Positions 34,985 through 44,835 of a stretch of 64,000 nucleotides of DNA are shown piece after piece. The DNA lies in contig OY720636.1 of the NCBI GenBank assembly GCA_963169105.1, positions 79,906,123-79,970,122 on the forward strand. Reading direction: 5' to 3'. Under the pieces are notes generated by a model that ran no database searches, was not told where the DNA came from, and saw nothing but the letters and a program-made list of their open reading frames with translations. This stretch comes from Ceriagrion tenellum (lineage: Eukaryota > Arthropoda > Insecta > Odonata > Coenagrionidae). Made by a program: the position numbers and the translations under genes. The stretch's first letter is position 1. Every line of letters begins with the position of its first letter.

Positions 34985-35278
34985 ATAATGGCACAGAGAA
35001 TATTATAATATCATGATGTCTCACCGAATCTCTAGGTCTGACGGAAGCGATAAAATAAGAGAGATACATTGCCGAACAGATATGTACAAAAACTCGTTCT
35101 TTTCGCACACAATAAACGACCAAAATAAAAACAGAGCTCCACTAAATTCACTCCCATAATACACTTCGCCATTTCACCTCCCAAAACCTTATCCCTTACA
35201 TCGTTACGCGGCTGGTGTCCTAACACCCCACGCCACACGCCCATGTGGCTGCTAGTAGGGTAGTGTGTAGGTGTAGAA
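34985..35278 (+). pseudogene. LINE family A, 3' end
   Basis: The plus strand encodes RSDGSDKIREIHCRTDMYKN, then SFFSHTINDQNKN with a frame break upstream. The family 3' end follows, GCTGGTGTCCTAACACC, with GTAGGTGTAG as a degraded tail. Closest in sequence to the remnant at 1,531-1,925. Confidence 0.75.
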
Positions 35279-38108
35279 TACAAATGCAACTTGCTGGAGT
35301 ATTGCTAGCAACTTGTAAGTTACCTCGCATTTTATCTTTTTTTTACGAGCCGATGTGGCATTTACTATGCAAAAGCCTTATAGCAATGGCTTACACTGAT
35401 GAAAAAGGAGTGAAACTTGTGTGATTTGTTTTTTTCAAGATTTTTAGCTCTCTCTTCCTCTCATCATTTATGCCTCCATTTTCCAATATGAAAACCGACA
35501 CTGTCAAAATTTATCTTCTTAAAAATTAATTATTTTAATTAATTTTATATTTTGAGATATGAGAACAACTTTTCGGGTTCCTAATAATCAGAAAATTCAA
35601 TTTTATTTCTAGACGTGGTAGAATTGTTTTTTCCATATATGTATTTTGAGCATCGAAATAACATGTTAAGGGTGATTTACATCCGCTAATTCGTTCATTC
35701 CGTCGTACTACCCGAAGGAAATTATGAAAAGAGCAGGGTTAACGAATATTGTTATGATTTCGGTTGTAGGCTGCAGTTTCATGACGTAATGCCTAATCCA
35801 GCTACCTCAATGGACGATACATAAAAACTAAAGGAAGAATATCAGATCATCACAAAAATTAATTAGCAAAATGGCTTAATGAGTACAAATTACTGAAGGA
35901 CAATGAATATCTTCCCCAAACAAGCATAAATTTTATCTGTCATAGATGGAAACAGCAACTAATTGTTTAAAAATTGGAAACAAAAACATATAAGCACTTG
36001 AATTGCGTCTTCATACTTCAAATTTTATTCGTGAAGTGATTTCGTAAATGTAACCATTAAATCCACTGAAAAAATCCTCTGAAAAAATATTTGGAATCCC
36101 TTTTGTTTATACTTTATTTAATTTAATGTGGTACCAGGGTAGAAGTTGTCATATTTTCTGTTTGAAGTCAGAGCGAACCCACTCCTAAACGAATTCAAAA
36201 CGGTCTTTGGAGAATGGCTGCCTGAAGTTGATGGAAAAGCTTTCAAATTCGCTTTTGTCGTCCATTCGAGCATGTTGGACGCATCCCCAGTTGGCGTATT
36301 CCGTTTGTGCCCTCGCCGGATCATGCATTGGAGAGAACACGAGTAGGTAATGCATGAAGCTTGCATGAGAAAAAAAGGGCAATTTTTTATATACTCTCTT
36401 TGGGCACGTTTTTTTGTATCAATCCGTGAGATAGGAGGAAGTTGATTGAATGGCTCTGGTTTGAAGAGTTTCCCTTTGCAGCGTGATATGGAAATGTGCC
36501 ACCGTCCATGTCTCGAAAGGGGATGGGATAACCCAGCCGTCTTGCCCCATCCCAGGCTCGTATTGGCTTCGCAAGAGGAAAGAGATAGTCTTGCGGTGGG
36601 GCGAGATGGAGAGTGGTTAGGGGGGGGTACAGACTGGGGGCGGGCTGCTGCTGCCCTCCCGTAGAGGTCACGACCCCGCGGGCCATTCCTATCTGCCCCC
36701 GGCGGGGCACGTGGACTGGCCGCAGCACGTCGTCGGGAAGGTCACTACGTGAACAACATGTCTAGGAGTTGGTCATAAAAAGAGACTTTTATTTCTCGAG
36801 TCACTTCACGTACTTCTCGGTCACTTTCAAAGTATATTAAAGAGGCTCATTTTGCTCTTTCTCCTTTAGAATCAATTGCAGCTGCTAGATTAATTCGTGA
36901 ATATGTATTCCATGTATTCAAGTGTTGAGACGATTAATTATTATTATTATGGCTTCTTGATTCGCAGTTTGAGTTGATCGTATTCTAAGATTTCTGCGAA
37001 AGTTTTATGATGAGATTCGGGATGTTGGGCACAACGTTTTCTGTTGAGCGCAACTGTTACGATCGGCAAATGATGTTCAAATGAAGGAAATGTTGCTAAT
37101 ATAATAATGAATGAAATCTTATCAAGTACTTGAGGGCTGTGGAAACTACGCCTAAAAAATGAATTATAAAGTTGATGGTCTTAACACCGCTATTCAGCGT
37201 GGTAGTAGATAAAAACCGTTGTGTTTTCATCATTCGACGCTTGAGCTATTCAGCAAGGATATATTTTTTTCGTTTTTAATTCGTGCTTATACGAGGAAAA
37301 AATTTGTGAACTTGCGTAAAAGCTGACCATTTTTGCTGGAATTCCAACGGCATGTAATGATACGAAAATTGACTATGGAGTAAGTCATACACATATCACT
37401 TATCTTGGGATCCAGAAATTCTCTAGTATGTCGTTAAGTTTCTTAAAGTTTCATATCTTGCGTAAATCGAGGAGGATTTGCAGTGCTTCCCTCTGTGGGC
37501 CGTCTTTTCTGGACTTATTTCAGCCACTGGCACATGTGCTCGTTTCGTTGAAAGAAAATGACTGGGGTTGCACTGATGGTAAGAGACGATTCACTGATTT
37601 TCTCCGTTCTCTCTGAAGCCTTTACCAGCTTTTTGGTAGTTGCCTTCTGATTTTCATGTTCATGCTTGTATCGTTAACCCTCTATCACTCTGAGTGACCT
37701 TAATGTAACTTAAGGAACAGTTATTTATTGTCTCTGATTAGGTTTATGTTCATCTTTTTGCCATTTGTGACATCAAATTTTACAGCTCGGCGACAAAAAT
37801 ACATATCTCTCATTCGTAACTTTTAGTTCGCGATTCTACCATGAGTGGGGTAACATGTGGAATGACTGCGCATGGTGGACAAAAAAAATCGGCGTGTAGA
37901 GGTTTAAGGAATATTATCAAGTTTGAATGCCCTTAATATTTTTACGTTCATATGTATGCTTACCGGAATGGAGTATCATCGGTGAATGACTTACAAATAC
38001 TACTGGCAACTGGTCTAAAAGTTAAAGATCATTCAGATTGTTCTCCAAAACTGAACTATATCTCTGAAAAAGGTTGTTATCCTTGTCTCAAGTCATAGTT
38101 TCATAATT
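35279..38108. other. No recognised feature
   Basis: A 2.8-kb stretch. The overlapping frames near 36,118-36,728 on both strands lack recognisable domains. An (ATT)n run lies at about 36,938-36,952. I saw no tandem array. Confidence 0.35.
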
Positions 38109-39061
38109 TTTTACACGGGGAACGAAATTGCACAAGCTAATGTATGTGCAATCGTGAATTTCAAAATGCACCGTCTACAGCGGCGAAATTCAAGAACGCA
38201 TGCACGAATGCATGAATGCGAGACATCAGAATAGCCGCTGCTCTAATTCGGTGGTCGCATTCTTGCAATTTGTACGAATAGCACTCCATCTAGCGGTCGC
38301 AGAATTAACGACATCTAAGATCACGGGAAGTTGACTGACGAAAAGGTTCGATAACCTGAGCGATGGGTGTTTACAGTTATTCTTTGTGTGGGAGGATATT
38401 TTCAGTTACTCGAAGGACGTACAAAATTATAGAAACAATAATGAAAAATCAACTAGTGTCGCATTTTGAAATGAAAAATATATTAACAGCTTGCCAATTT
38501 GGCTTTAGACAAGGCAGGTCGACTACACATGTTGTAGAAAGCATTTGCACTAAAATCACTGAAGGATTTGAAAAGAAAGAATGTACAGAAATGGTGCAAT
38601 GCCATATTAGTAAAGCCTTCGACATGGTCCCACACGATATCTTAATGAGTAAGTTAGAGTACCATGGAATTAGAGGCATGCCATTTAATACCTTGTCTAG
38701 CTTTTTATCCAGTGGAACCCATCAAACTTCTTATAAGAGTAAGCTATCCAATAAAGCTACACTTACATGTGGAGTACCTCAAGGATCTGTTCTAAGACCC
38801 TTTTTATTCATAGTTTATGTAAACGATCTTCCCATTTTTCCCTGAATGTCAACAACGTCGAGTACAGAATATCGTATCTCTCATGTTTGAACAAAATAGT
38901 CGCTTTTAGCGTACTTATCAGACGACTGGAATTCACGAATGAATACATGCTTACGACCACCGTGTAAAGCAGTCACGCATTCGTTTTCGCAGTAATTATT
39001 GCACGGAAAATTGCGGAATTAATGTAGTGTTAAGTTGTGCATTTTCGTGCCCCGTGTAAAA
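38109..39061. mobile_element. TIR element interrupted by a LINE
   Basis: The left end is TTTTACACGGGG, then ACGAAATTGCACAA. The right end on the other strand is TTTTACACGGGG, then CACGAAAATGCACAA, an inverted repeat of about 28 bp with few mismatches. Further matches occur inside (GCATTC/GAATGC-rich segments). A LINE polymerase fragment occupies 38,390-38,842. The ACACGGG core also occurs at the ends of the 18,361 element, so both may belong to one superfamily. No transposase is present. Confidence 0.65.
38390..38842 (+). pseudogene. Non-LTR reverse transcriptase, fingers-palm fragment
   Basis: The frame shows IIETIMKNQLVSHFE, CQFGFRQGRSTTHVV, ISKAFDMVPHDILMSKL, YHGIRG and GVPQGSVLRPFLFIVYVNDLP, then a stop. 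These are polymerase blocks 1 to 4 of a CR1/Jockey-like LINE. The aspartate of the usual DxSKAFD block is replaced by histidine (CHISKAFD), so one metal-binding position appears lost, and the YxDD block is absent. It is a dead 5'- and 3'-incomplete copy. It could be from family A, whose C-terminal half is seen elsewhere, but no overlap proves it. Confidence 0.82.
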
Positions 39062-39995
39062 CTGTCTTAAGAAGAACTGTTCACTGTGAATTACTTGAGG
39101 ACATTGTCGAGATATATCAGTGGTCAGGTGTAGAGTTTTTCCCCTCAGTGGAGACTCTTTCTAAGTCGAGGCCAGTTTCGTATTGAAAAAATTTCCTTGT
39201 TCACTTGCACTCTTCAAATAAACTCCCTTCATAGTTTTTTTTAAGTCATCTTAAACTTAGTGGGGCAGGATGGGCCGTTTTTGACCCATCAAACGCGCGG
39301 TGCCGCTTTTTGTTCGCTCGGACAGGAAAGGGACAATCAAATTGTCCAAAAACGCGTCCGCTGTTTTGGAACGGCTGTCAGTCTCGGGAGTGTGTTCGGT
39401 TAAATCGAGGGAGGACAAAAGGGGGAAGGTTGTTGGCCGTTTGGGTTTCAGCTCCTCGAGTCACTCGAACGCGTCCATGCGAATTGGTTTGCCCTTTTTG
39501 TCGACAGGTGTAAATATATGTTAGCATCTCTTCTGGGAGGCTTCTTATATGTGATTTTCTTCACTTAATGTGGTTGGAGATCGAATCGTAAGTCATTGAG
39601 TGCTTATTTTAATAAGTTGTAAAGTAAGGCGAAAAAAAATTCTTGGACCGCACTGCACTCAAGTAAATCCGTTAATGCGTTTGAAAGAACTATTCATGTC
39701 GTAATATAAATGATACAAGAATTATCTTTTAAAAATTCGCATCTCAATCAAAGCATTGTTTTGAATAGGGTCTACGGCGAGGAATTCGAAATATAACCGA
39801 TAATAACAAGTAAATACGTGTTTTTAAATTCGGCATGATACTTTTGTATTTATAAGGAACCATCTTAATTATATTGTCGTCTCCCAATTGGTAAACACAG
39901 GGGAGAAAGCGTAACTCAGGTAGACTGACATGTCTCTCAGGGATCGAGAAGGATCGATAAGTGCTCAAAAGTCTTAAACATTTCATTGTAATTAA
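39062..39995. other. No recognised feature
   Basis: Short plus-strand frames at 39,300-39,524 lack recognisable content. No repeats of note. Confidence 0.35.
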
Positions 39996-40142
39996 ACGGA
40001 CACCTTCTTACTGGCGGTCTTAATGGTTGTGAATCCTCGAAACGAATACTGTCCACAACTGGTCATGGCGTTGGCCATGGTGTTTAGTTTTGGGCGGTAA
40101 TCATTCGAGTACTCACAACCATTGTAAGAAGGTGTCCATTTA
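39996..40142. mobile_element. Foldback MITE of about 147 bp
   Basis: The left end is AACGGACACCTTCTTAC. The right end on the other strand is AATGGACACCTTCTTAC. Both continue with GGTTGTGA and ACTCGAA/TCCTCGAA blocks, the left one after a 14-base insertion. The centre is about 45 bp. There is no coding. Confidence 0.75.
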
Positions 40143-40422
40143 CTTTCAATAAATGCGGCATTTAAGATTTGTGGGTGAGTGAGGCGAAAGTGAAAAATGT
40201 GAGGATTTTGGAAGGATAGTTAAAAGTTTGAAAAATATTGTTGGAAAGGGAGTGGGAGGGTTCGAATATCCTCGCACTCCCTTCCCCACACCGTCCCCCA
40301 CCCCCGTAATTCCACAGCGTTGTTACGTTGCTGTATACAAGGGGCATTCAAATATAAACGAGACTTTTACTTTTGAGGGTTTTTTGGGACTCTTAAGGAG
40401 TTTTACTCGTTGATTTCCTTCG
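40143..40422. other. No recognised feature
   Basis: Between a foldback element and a LINE tail. No gene or repeat seen. Confidence 0.35.
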
Positions 40423-41103
40423 CGATCTACATCTACGTGATCTACATCTACGTGATACCCTGCAAGCCACCACGAGGGTGTGTGGCAGGGGGTGAAGATC
40501 ACCAAACATGCACTATTGACATGCAACTAGGATATTTAAGGGAGATATGCTAGATAATAGGGTCACATGGAGCTAGATGGTTAGTATCTACATAATAAGG
40601 AAGGGATTATTGGTTGTTATTACATGCATCATGCACTATAGACTACTCTAACTATATTTCACCTACGTATCCCTTTGCTACGCTGCCTATTGTTCTCTCT
40701 TATAGTACGAGGGAAAAATGACATTTTAAATCTATCGGTACGACAATCTATCTCTCTAATCTTGTTAATATGATCAAACCTAGCATAATACGCAGGGGTT
40801 CTCAATATATATCTAACATCATCTGTGAACAACTCTGTTTCGAATTTACTTAAAAGGTTTAACCTAAATTTTAACCTGCGTTCTGATAGTAATTCCCATC
40901 CTAGTTCTTCTATTAAGCTCGTAACACTAATACAATTATCATAACGGCCTTTAACAAACCTAGCAGATCTCCTTTGCACGCGCTCTAATTCTTTAATCAA
41001 ACCTTCCTCGTACGGATCCCGTATACTAGCGGCATCGTACAATAAACGCTGCTTACTACTGCGAACTTCTTGACCAGGTTCGAGGTGCATATCGGTCAAA
41101 AAG
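40423..41103 (-). pseudogene. LINE family A, C-terminal fragment with tail
   Basis: The minus strand encodes LLYDAASIRDPYEEGLIKEL, then CISVTSLIEELGWELLSERR, KIREIDCRTDRFKMSFFPRTI-type end blocks and a stop at about 40,660. The 3' region follows and ends near 40,423 with a tail of GTAGATGTAGATC repeats. Compared with the plus-strand copy at 3,158 the blocks are in the same order but clearly diverged. The 5' end is directly joined to a mariner remnant at about 41,104. Confidence 0.78.
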
Positions 41104-41411
41104 GCGCCGTCAACCCATCCGAGACGTCCTGCTCTTGCACGACAATACTAGACCCCACACTGCAGCCCTAACAATCCTAAAAAAATGGATGATATGCATT
41201 CGACTACACTTGATCACCCTCCCTACAGCTCTGACCTTACACCTTGTGATTTCCATATGTTTGGGCCTCTCAAAGAAGCACTTGGAGGAGAGCGTTTTGC
41301 GAACGATCAACAGGTTGAACAGTTTGGACGCAATTGGTTGGATACCCGCCCGAAGTCATTCTTCGAAAACGGCATGAACCAACTACCTGTTCGATGGGAA
41401 AAATGCATTGC
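41104..41411 (+). pseudogene. Mariner-type transposase, C-terminal fragment, frameshifted
   Basis: The plus strand reads RDVLLLHDNTRPHTAALTIL, then changes frame to HPPYSSDLTPCDFHMFGPLK, RFANDQQVEQF and WLDTRPKSFFENGM, ending RWEKCI. HDNxRPHT and YSxDLxPCDxHxFGPLK are the hallmark second and third catalytic regions of mariner DD34D transposases. The N-terminal DNA-binding domain and first aspartate are missing, and the frameshift kills it. It normally cuts and pastes a TA-flanked element in the nucleus. Confidence 0.85.
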
Positions 41412-41412
41412 T

Positions 41413-41868
41413 AATGGCCAGTTGCAGGAACGACACATGTATTCTATAAAGTTATGGGGCCCATAAGCCATGGCAACCATTCAATAAGTGTTGCAGAAAC
41501 ATTAGATAAATTTATTGGTTTCATAACTTATGGAAAGGAGTTATGATTTCCATAAGTAACCAAGATGGCGAATGCGCAATGAACCGTTTGGAGACTTAAC
41601 TACTAGATAAAAGAGTTGTTTTGAGACAAATGACCAGTTTATTTACTCTTACGGACTAATTAATATGTGCATTAGCAATTAATCACAGGCTAAAGTTTCA
41701 TAAATTTTATCCGGCTGCAGATGATTAGATCGAATATTCCAAGCTATGATGCATCGGTAAATAAGTTTAGATGTTTCGTGCAACCCGAATATTTTTATGA
41801 GCTCCATAAATTTATGGATCTCATAACAATTGATTCAATAACTAAATGTTCTTGCAACCGGCCATAAG
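41413..41868. mobile_element. 460-bp MITE, copy 2
   Basis: The left end is GGCCAGTTGCAGGAAC, the right end on the other strand GGCCGGTTGCAAGAAC. The interior matches 4,812-5,271 along its full length, including CCATAAGTTATGG-like palindromes and AAGATGGCGAATGCGC. It begins two bases after the last recognisable transposase codons to its left. The transposase is mariner-type while the MITE ends are not obviously mariner-like, so a link between them is not assumed. Confidence 0.78.
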
Positions 41869-41904
41869 GAAGGTAACTATGTAGAAAAATAACTATATAG
41901 TGTT

Positions 41905-42132
41905 AATAAACTCTTCTCGGGCTCTGCACCAGGTGATTGGCTTCATGTTTGCCGACGTTTCGGGAAACGACTTGTTTTCCATTTTCAAGGAAAGGATTCA
42001 CTGAACTGAAGTTCAGTTTACAATCTGACACGAACAGAGTAACACGCCTTGAAAATGGAAAACAAGTTGTTTTCCGAAACGTCGGCAAACATGAAGCCAA
42101 TCACCTGGTACAGAGCCCGAGAAGAGTTTATT
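41905..42132. repeat. 86-bp arm hairpin with GAAACGTCGG motif
   Basis: The arms 41,905-41,990 and 42,047-42,132 match with three mismatches around a 56-bp centre. Next to the centre, the plus strand reads CTTGAAAAT, a 9-bp hairpin GGAAAACAA-GTTGTTTTCC and GAAACGTCGG. The left arm gives a matching reading on the other strand. Peptide-like frames on both strands simply reflect the palindrome. Confidence 0.88.
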
Positions 42133-42960
42133 TATACTATTCACCAGGAGAAACTTAAATATTTTAACTATAAAGTGTGTTTTCTTCTTAAATGTGAAAT
42201 ACATTTCTTTTTGCAAAAGGCTCGTTTATATTAGAATGCCCCTCCTATTATGCAAGTGCTTAATCCCCCAAATTGGTTGTCGTTATCCAGGAAAATGAGA
42301 ATACGTGTTATCCGATCCTGTTCTCCTTGATGGACGGACGGTTATCTCTGTTTTTTTTCGCTCAACAATCTTCTCCTCCCGTAAAGACGTTGAAGACTGG
42401 ACGCGGGAGGAAAATCGTGGAAAATTGAGACAGCGTGAAATTTTAAATTCAGATGAGGGAAGAAATTGAAAGCTTGGTATGCACGGTTAAAAAAAATTCA
42501 CCACTCCCTGAATATTTTTTTTTTTCATTCGTCGGACGGAGAATTTTAATCTGTGCCGGGTGATCAATTTCGTTCAGGTGCTGCGAAACGTTGTGGCCAA
42601 AAATAAGAGACTTGTTTTTTTAAACGTCGGCAAAGCTGTGAACGCGATTGGTTGTCCGTAAAGCGGACTGAACTGGCTTTATTTTGGTCTCCCATGGTTT
42701 AGAAACTGTGCTATTTATCCCGATAATGTTTCCAAAAATGGGCGTAAATGATATGCCACGCAATTATCCAAGCCTGCGTAAAATCGTCAGAAATCGTCTC
42801 GATATCTTCCCTTTTGTCCTTTTCTGCTTTTCGGCTCACATGTTGATAGACGTGAAATTATGGTGTGCTTCTCGTTTATGACGGCGATATGTTTACTTGT
42901 GGAATTATTTAAATAGAAATATGTTCAAAATTTATGCGGACTGACTGTTGTTCAAAATTG
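42133..42960. other. No gene; relic of the hairpin element
   Basis: Near 42,585-42,660 the sequence GCGAAACGTTG and AAACGTCGGCAAAG then GCGATTGG resembles an arm of the 41,905 hairpin. Otherwise AT-rich with nothing recognised. Confidence 0.4.
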
Positions 42961-42963
42961 GCG

Positions 42964-43352
42964 CAGTGAAACCTGTATTAAGCGACCACCTACTGTTCCG
43001 CAGAAAAATGCTCATTTGAAGAGTCGGTAGTTAGAAGAGTCGTTCGTTCAACAGAGGTTCAGTTTCTACGAGTATTATGCCAATTAGCGGGCGGCTGATT
43101 TGACAAAAAAAATGAAAAACTCGGCGACGGCATTGTTAAAAATCTATACAGATGGCGTTTATTTCCTCATAATTTAATTGCTCCCGGGAAATTTCAGTGC
43201 ATATCAATTTCATTTGCACATAGAGTGAAACCTGAATTTAGCTAAACATCGACGTCATCGACGTTAGAACATCGTCGGTTCCGATGAAAAATGGTCGTTG
43301 AGATGGGTGGTCACCTAATATGTGTGGTCGTTAAGAGGTGTTTCACTGTATT
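42964..43352. mobile_element. MITE-like remnants with CAGTGAAAC ends
   Basis: The left end reads CAGTGAAACCTGTATTAAGC, then GACCACC. The right end on the other strand reads CAGTGAAACACCTCTTAACG, then ACCAC. An inner copy (GAGTGAAACCTGAATTTAGC) lies at about 43,226 and an inner reversed one at about 43,050-43,075, so two short palindromic units may be present. Such ends resemble pogo/Tigger-like transposons, which duplicate TA, but no clean TA pair is visible at the left. Confidence 0.55.
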
Positions 43353-44150
43353 ACGCTAATTGACCGAACAGCCGTAGCAAGAAAAAGTTTTTTGCGGAGT
43401 AAATATTTATTTATACATATTTTAATGTAAATTGAAAGTGAAACGCTTAAATGCGCTTGAAGGATAACTCTGATTTATTCCAGATTTTTTAGGAAAAGGT
43501 GTTCTATAACTAAAAATCAATCCATATAAATTATAATATATCTCTCCGAAATAAGCTCGTGGAGAGTCATTGCTGAATGTGGCGGATGAGACTCTTTAGT
43601 TGAGGAATATTTGGAGTCTTTTGGAAAGGAGGGCGTATATGAAGAAACACGTAAAATGGCAGAGACTGCAGAGATTTGTAGGGATTTAGGCAACAGGCAG
43701 TGGCATGGTTGGAGGGAATTCTTAAGTGAGAGCTAATTTTACATGACAGTTCTGCAACTCTGTGGATCACGAAAGGGATTAGCGTGTTGGATAAGTACAT
43801 ATGCATGTATGTAATGAAAAAGATTACACGAGTTGGCAATTGCCTGAGCACTGTTTTGTAAATAATATGTGGTAGGAAAGGTTTATGGTCTTTACTCCCG
43901 TTTTGACAAATTGGTGTCAATATTACGGGAAAATATTTGGAAAAATGCTTCTTTTCTCCGATATCTCCGAAGTTCGTCTAAGGGTTGTTAGATTTGTTGA
44001 AACTTGAAAAATGGGTATGGAAAAGGAAAAGAAATGGCATGATATCTATAATCTCGCAATATGTATAATTATGGTAATCAAAGTGAACTTTCTCGACCAC
44101 TTGCATACATATGACAATGAGATTGTTGAATTGTGGTTGTTAAATATATT
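43353..44150. other. No recognised feature
   Basis: AT-rich sequence; the minus-strand frame at 43,567-43,920 has no recognisable domain. Confidence 0.35.
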
Positions 44151-44154
44151 TCGC

Positions 44155-44835
44155 AATTCTGACGTATCGCCAAATTTTTGGCATCTCTAGGGCATTTAAA
44201 TCAGTAAACTGTGGTATGTATTATTATAGTAATCAATGTTAACTTCCACGACCATTTACATACTTTTAACAATGAGAATCTTGAATTGTGGTAGCTAAAC
44301 ATATTTCTCAATTTTGACGTTTCGCCAAATTTTTTGGGATCTTCAGGGTATGAAAGTTAGTACACTTGACCCATCAAGCAAATTAAATGTCAACTATTAG
44401 TGACAAATATATTGAGCTTCTTTTCTTATCTACTTATTATTGACATTTACTTTGTTTAATGATTCAGTTTTGTTCATTTCATTATCCTGATGATGCCAAT
44501 AAGATTGGCGAAACATCGGAATTGAGATATGTATTTATTGACCACAACTCATGAATCCTCCTGTTATTGTGGTCGCTGAGTATATTTCTCAATTTCGACG
44601 TTTTGCCAAATTTTTTGGCATCTTTAGGGCATTTAAATCAGTAATCTTGAGCCATCAACCAAAGTAAGTATCACCTTTAAGTAGTAACGAAATTGAGTGT
44701 ATTTTCTTTTCTACTCTAGGTTGACATTTACTTTCTCTGATGCTTCATTTTATTGATTTCAGTACCCTGAAGATGCCAATAGGATTGGCGAAACGTCGTT
44801 ATTGAGATGTATATTTATTGACCACAACTCATGAA
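44155..44835. repeat. Tandem 281-bp units made of inverted CTGAWGA-hairpin-GAAAC motifs
   Basis: Five motif copies are present. Plus strand: 44,487-44,516 (CTGATGAT, GCCAAT-AAG-ATTGGC, GAAACATCG) and 44,767-44,797 (CTGAAGAT, GCCAAT-AGG-ATTGGC, GAAACGTCG). Minus strand: about 44,161-44,194, 44,316-44,348 and 44,597-44,630, more degenerate. Like copies are 280-281 bp apart, so a unit with one minus and one plus motif was tandemly duplicated. Both units end with GACCACAACTCATGAATCC. Confidence 0.82.

Noticed and set aside
39490..39515. Plus-strand GACAG followed by GTGTAAAT as another recursive splice site
   Set aside because: Weak polypyrimidine tract and poor 5' splice-site match.
41104..41868. 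Mariner transposase and the adjacent MITE as one autonomous element
   Set aside because: A second MITE copy at 4.8 kb has no transposase next to it and the ends do not look mariner-like; adjacency may be coincidence.
41937..42158. Similar peptides on both strands suggesting overlapping genes
   Set aside because: Both come from the arms of one 86-bp inverted repeat.
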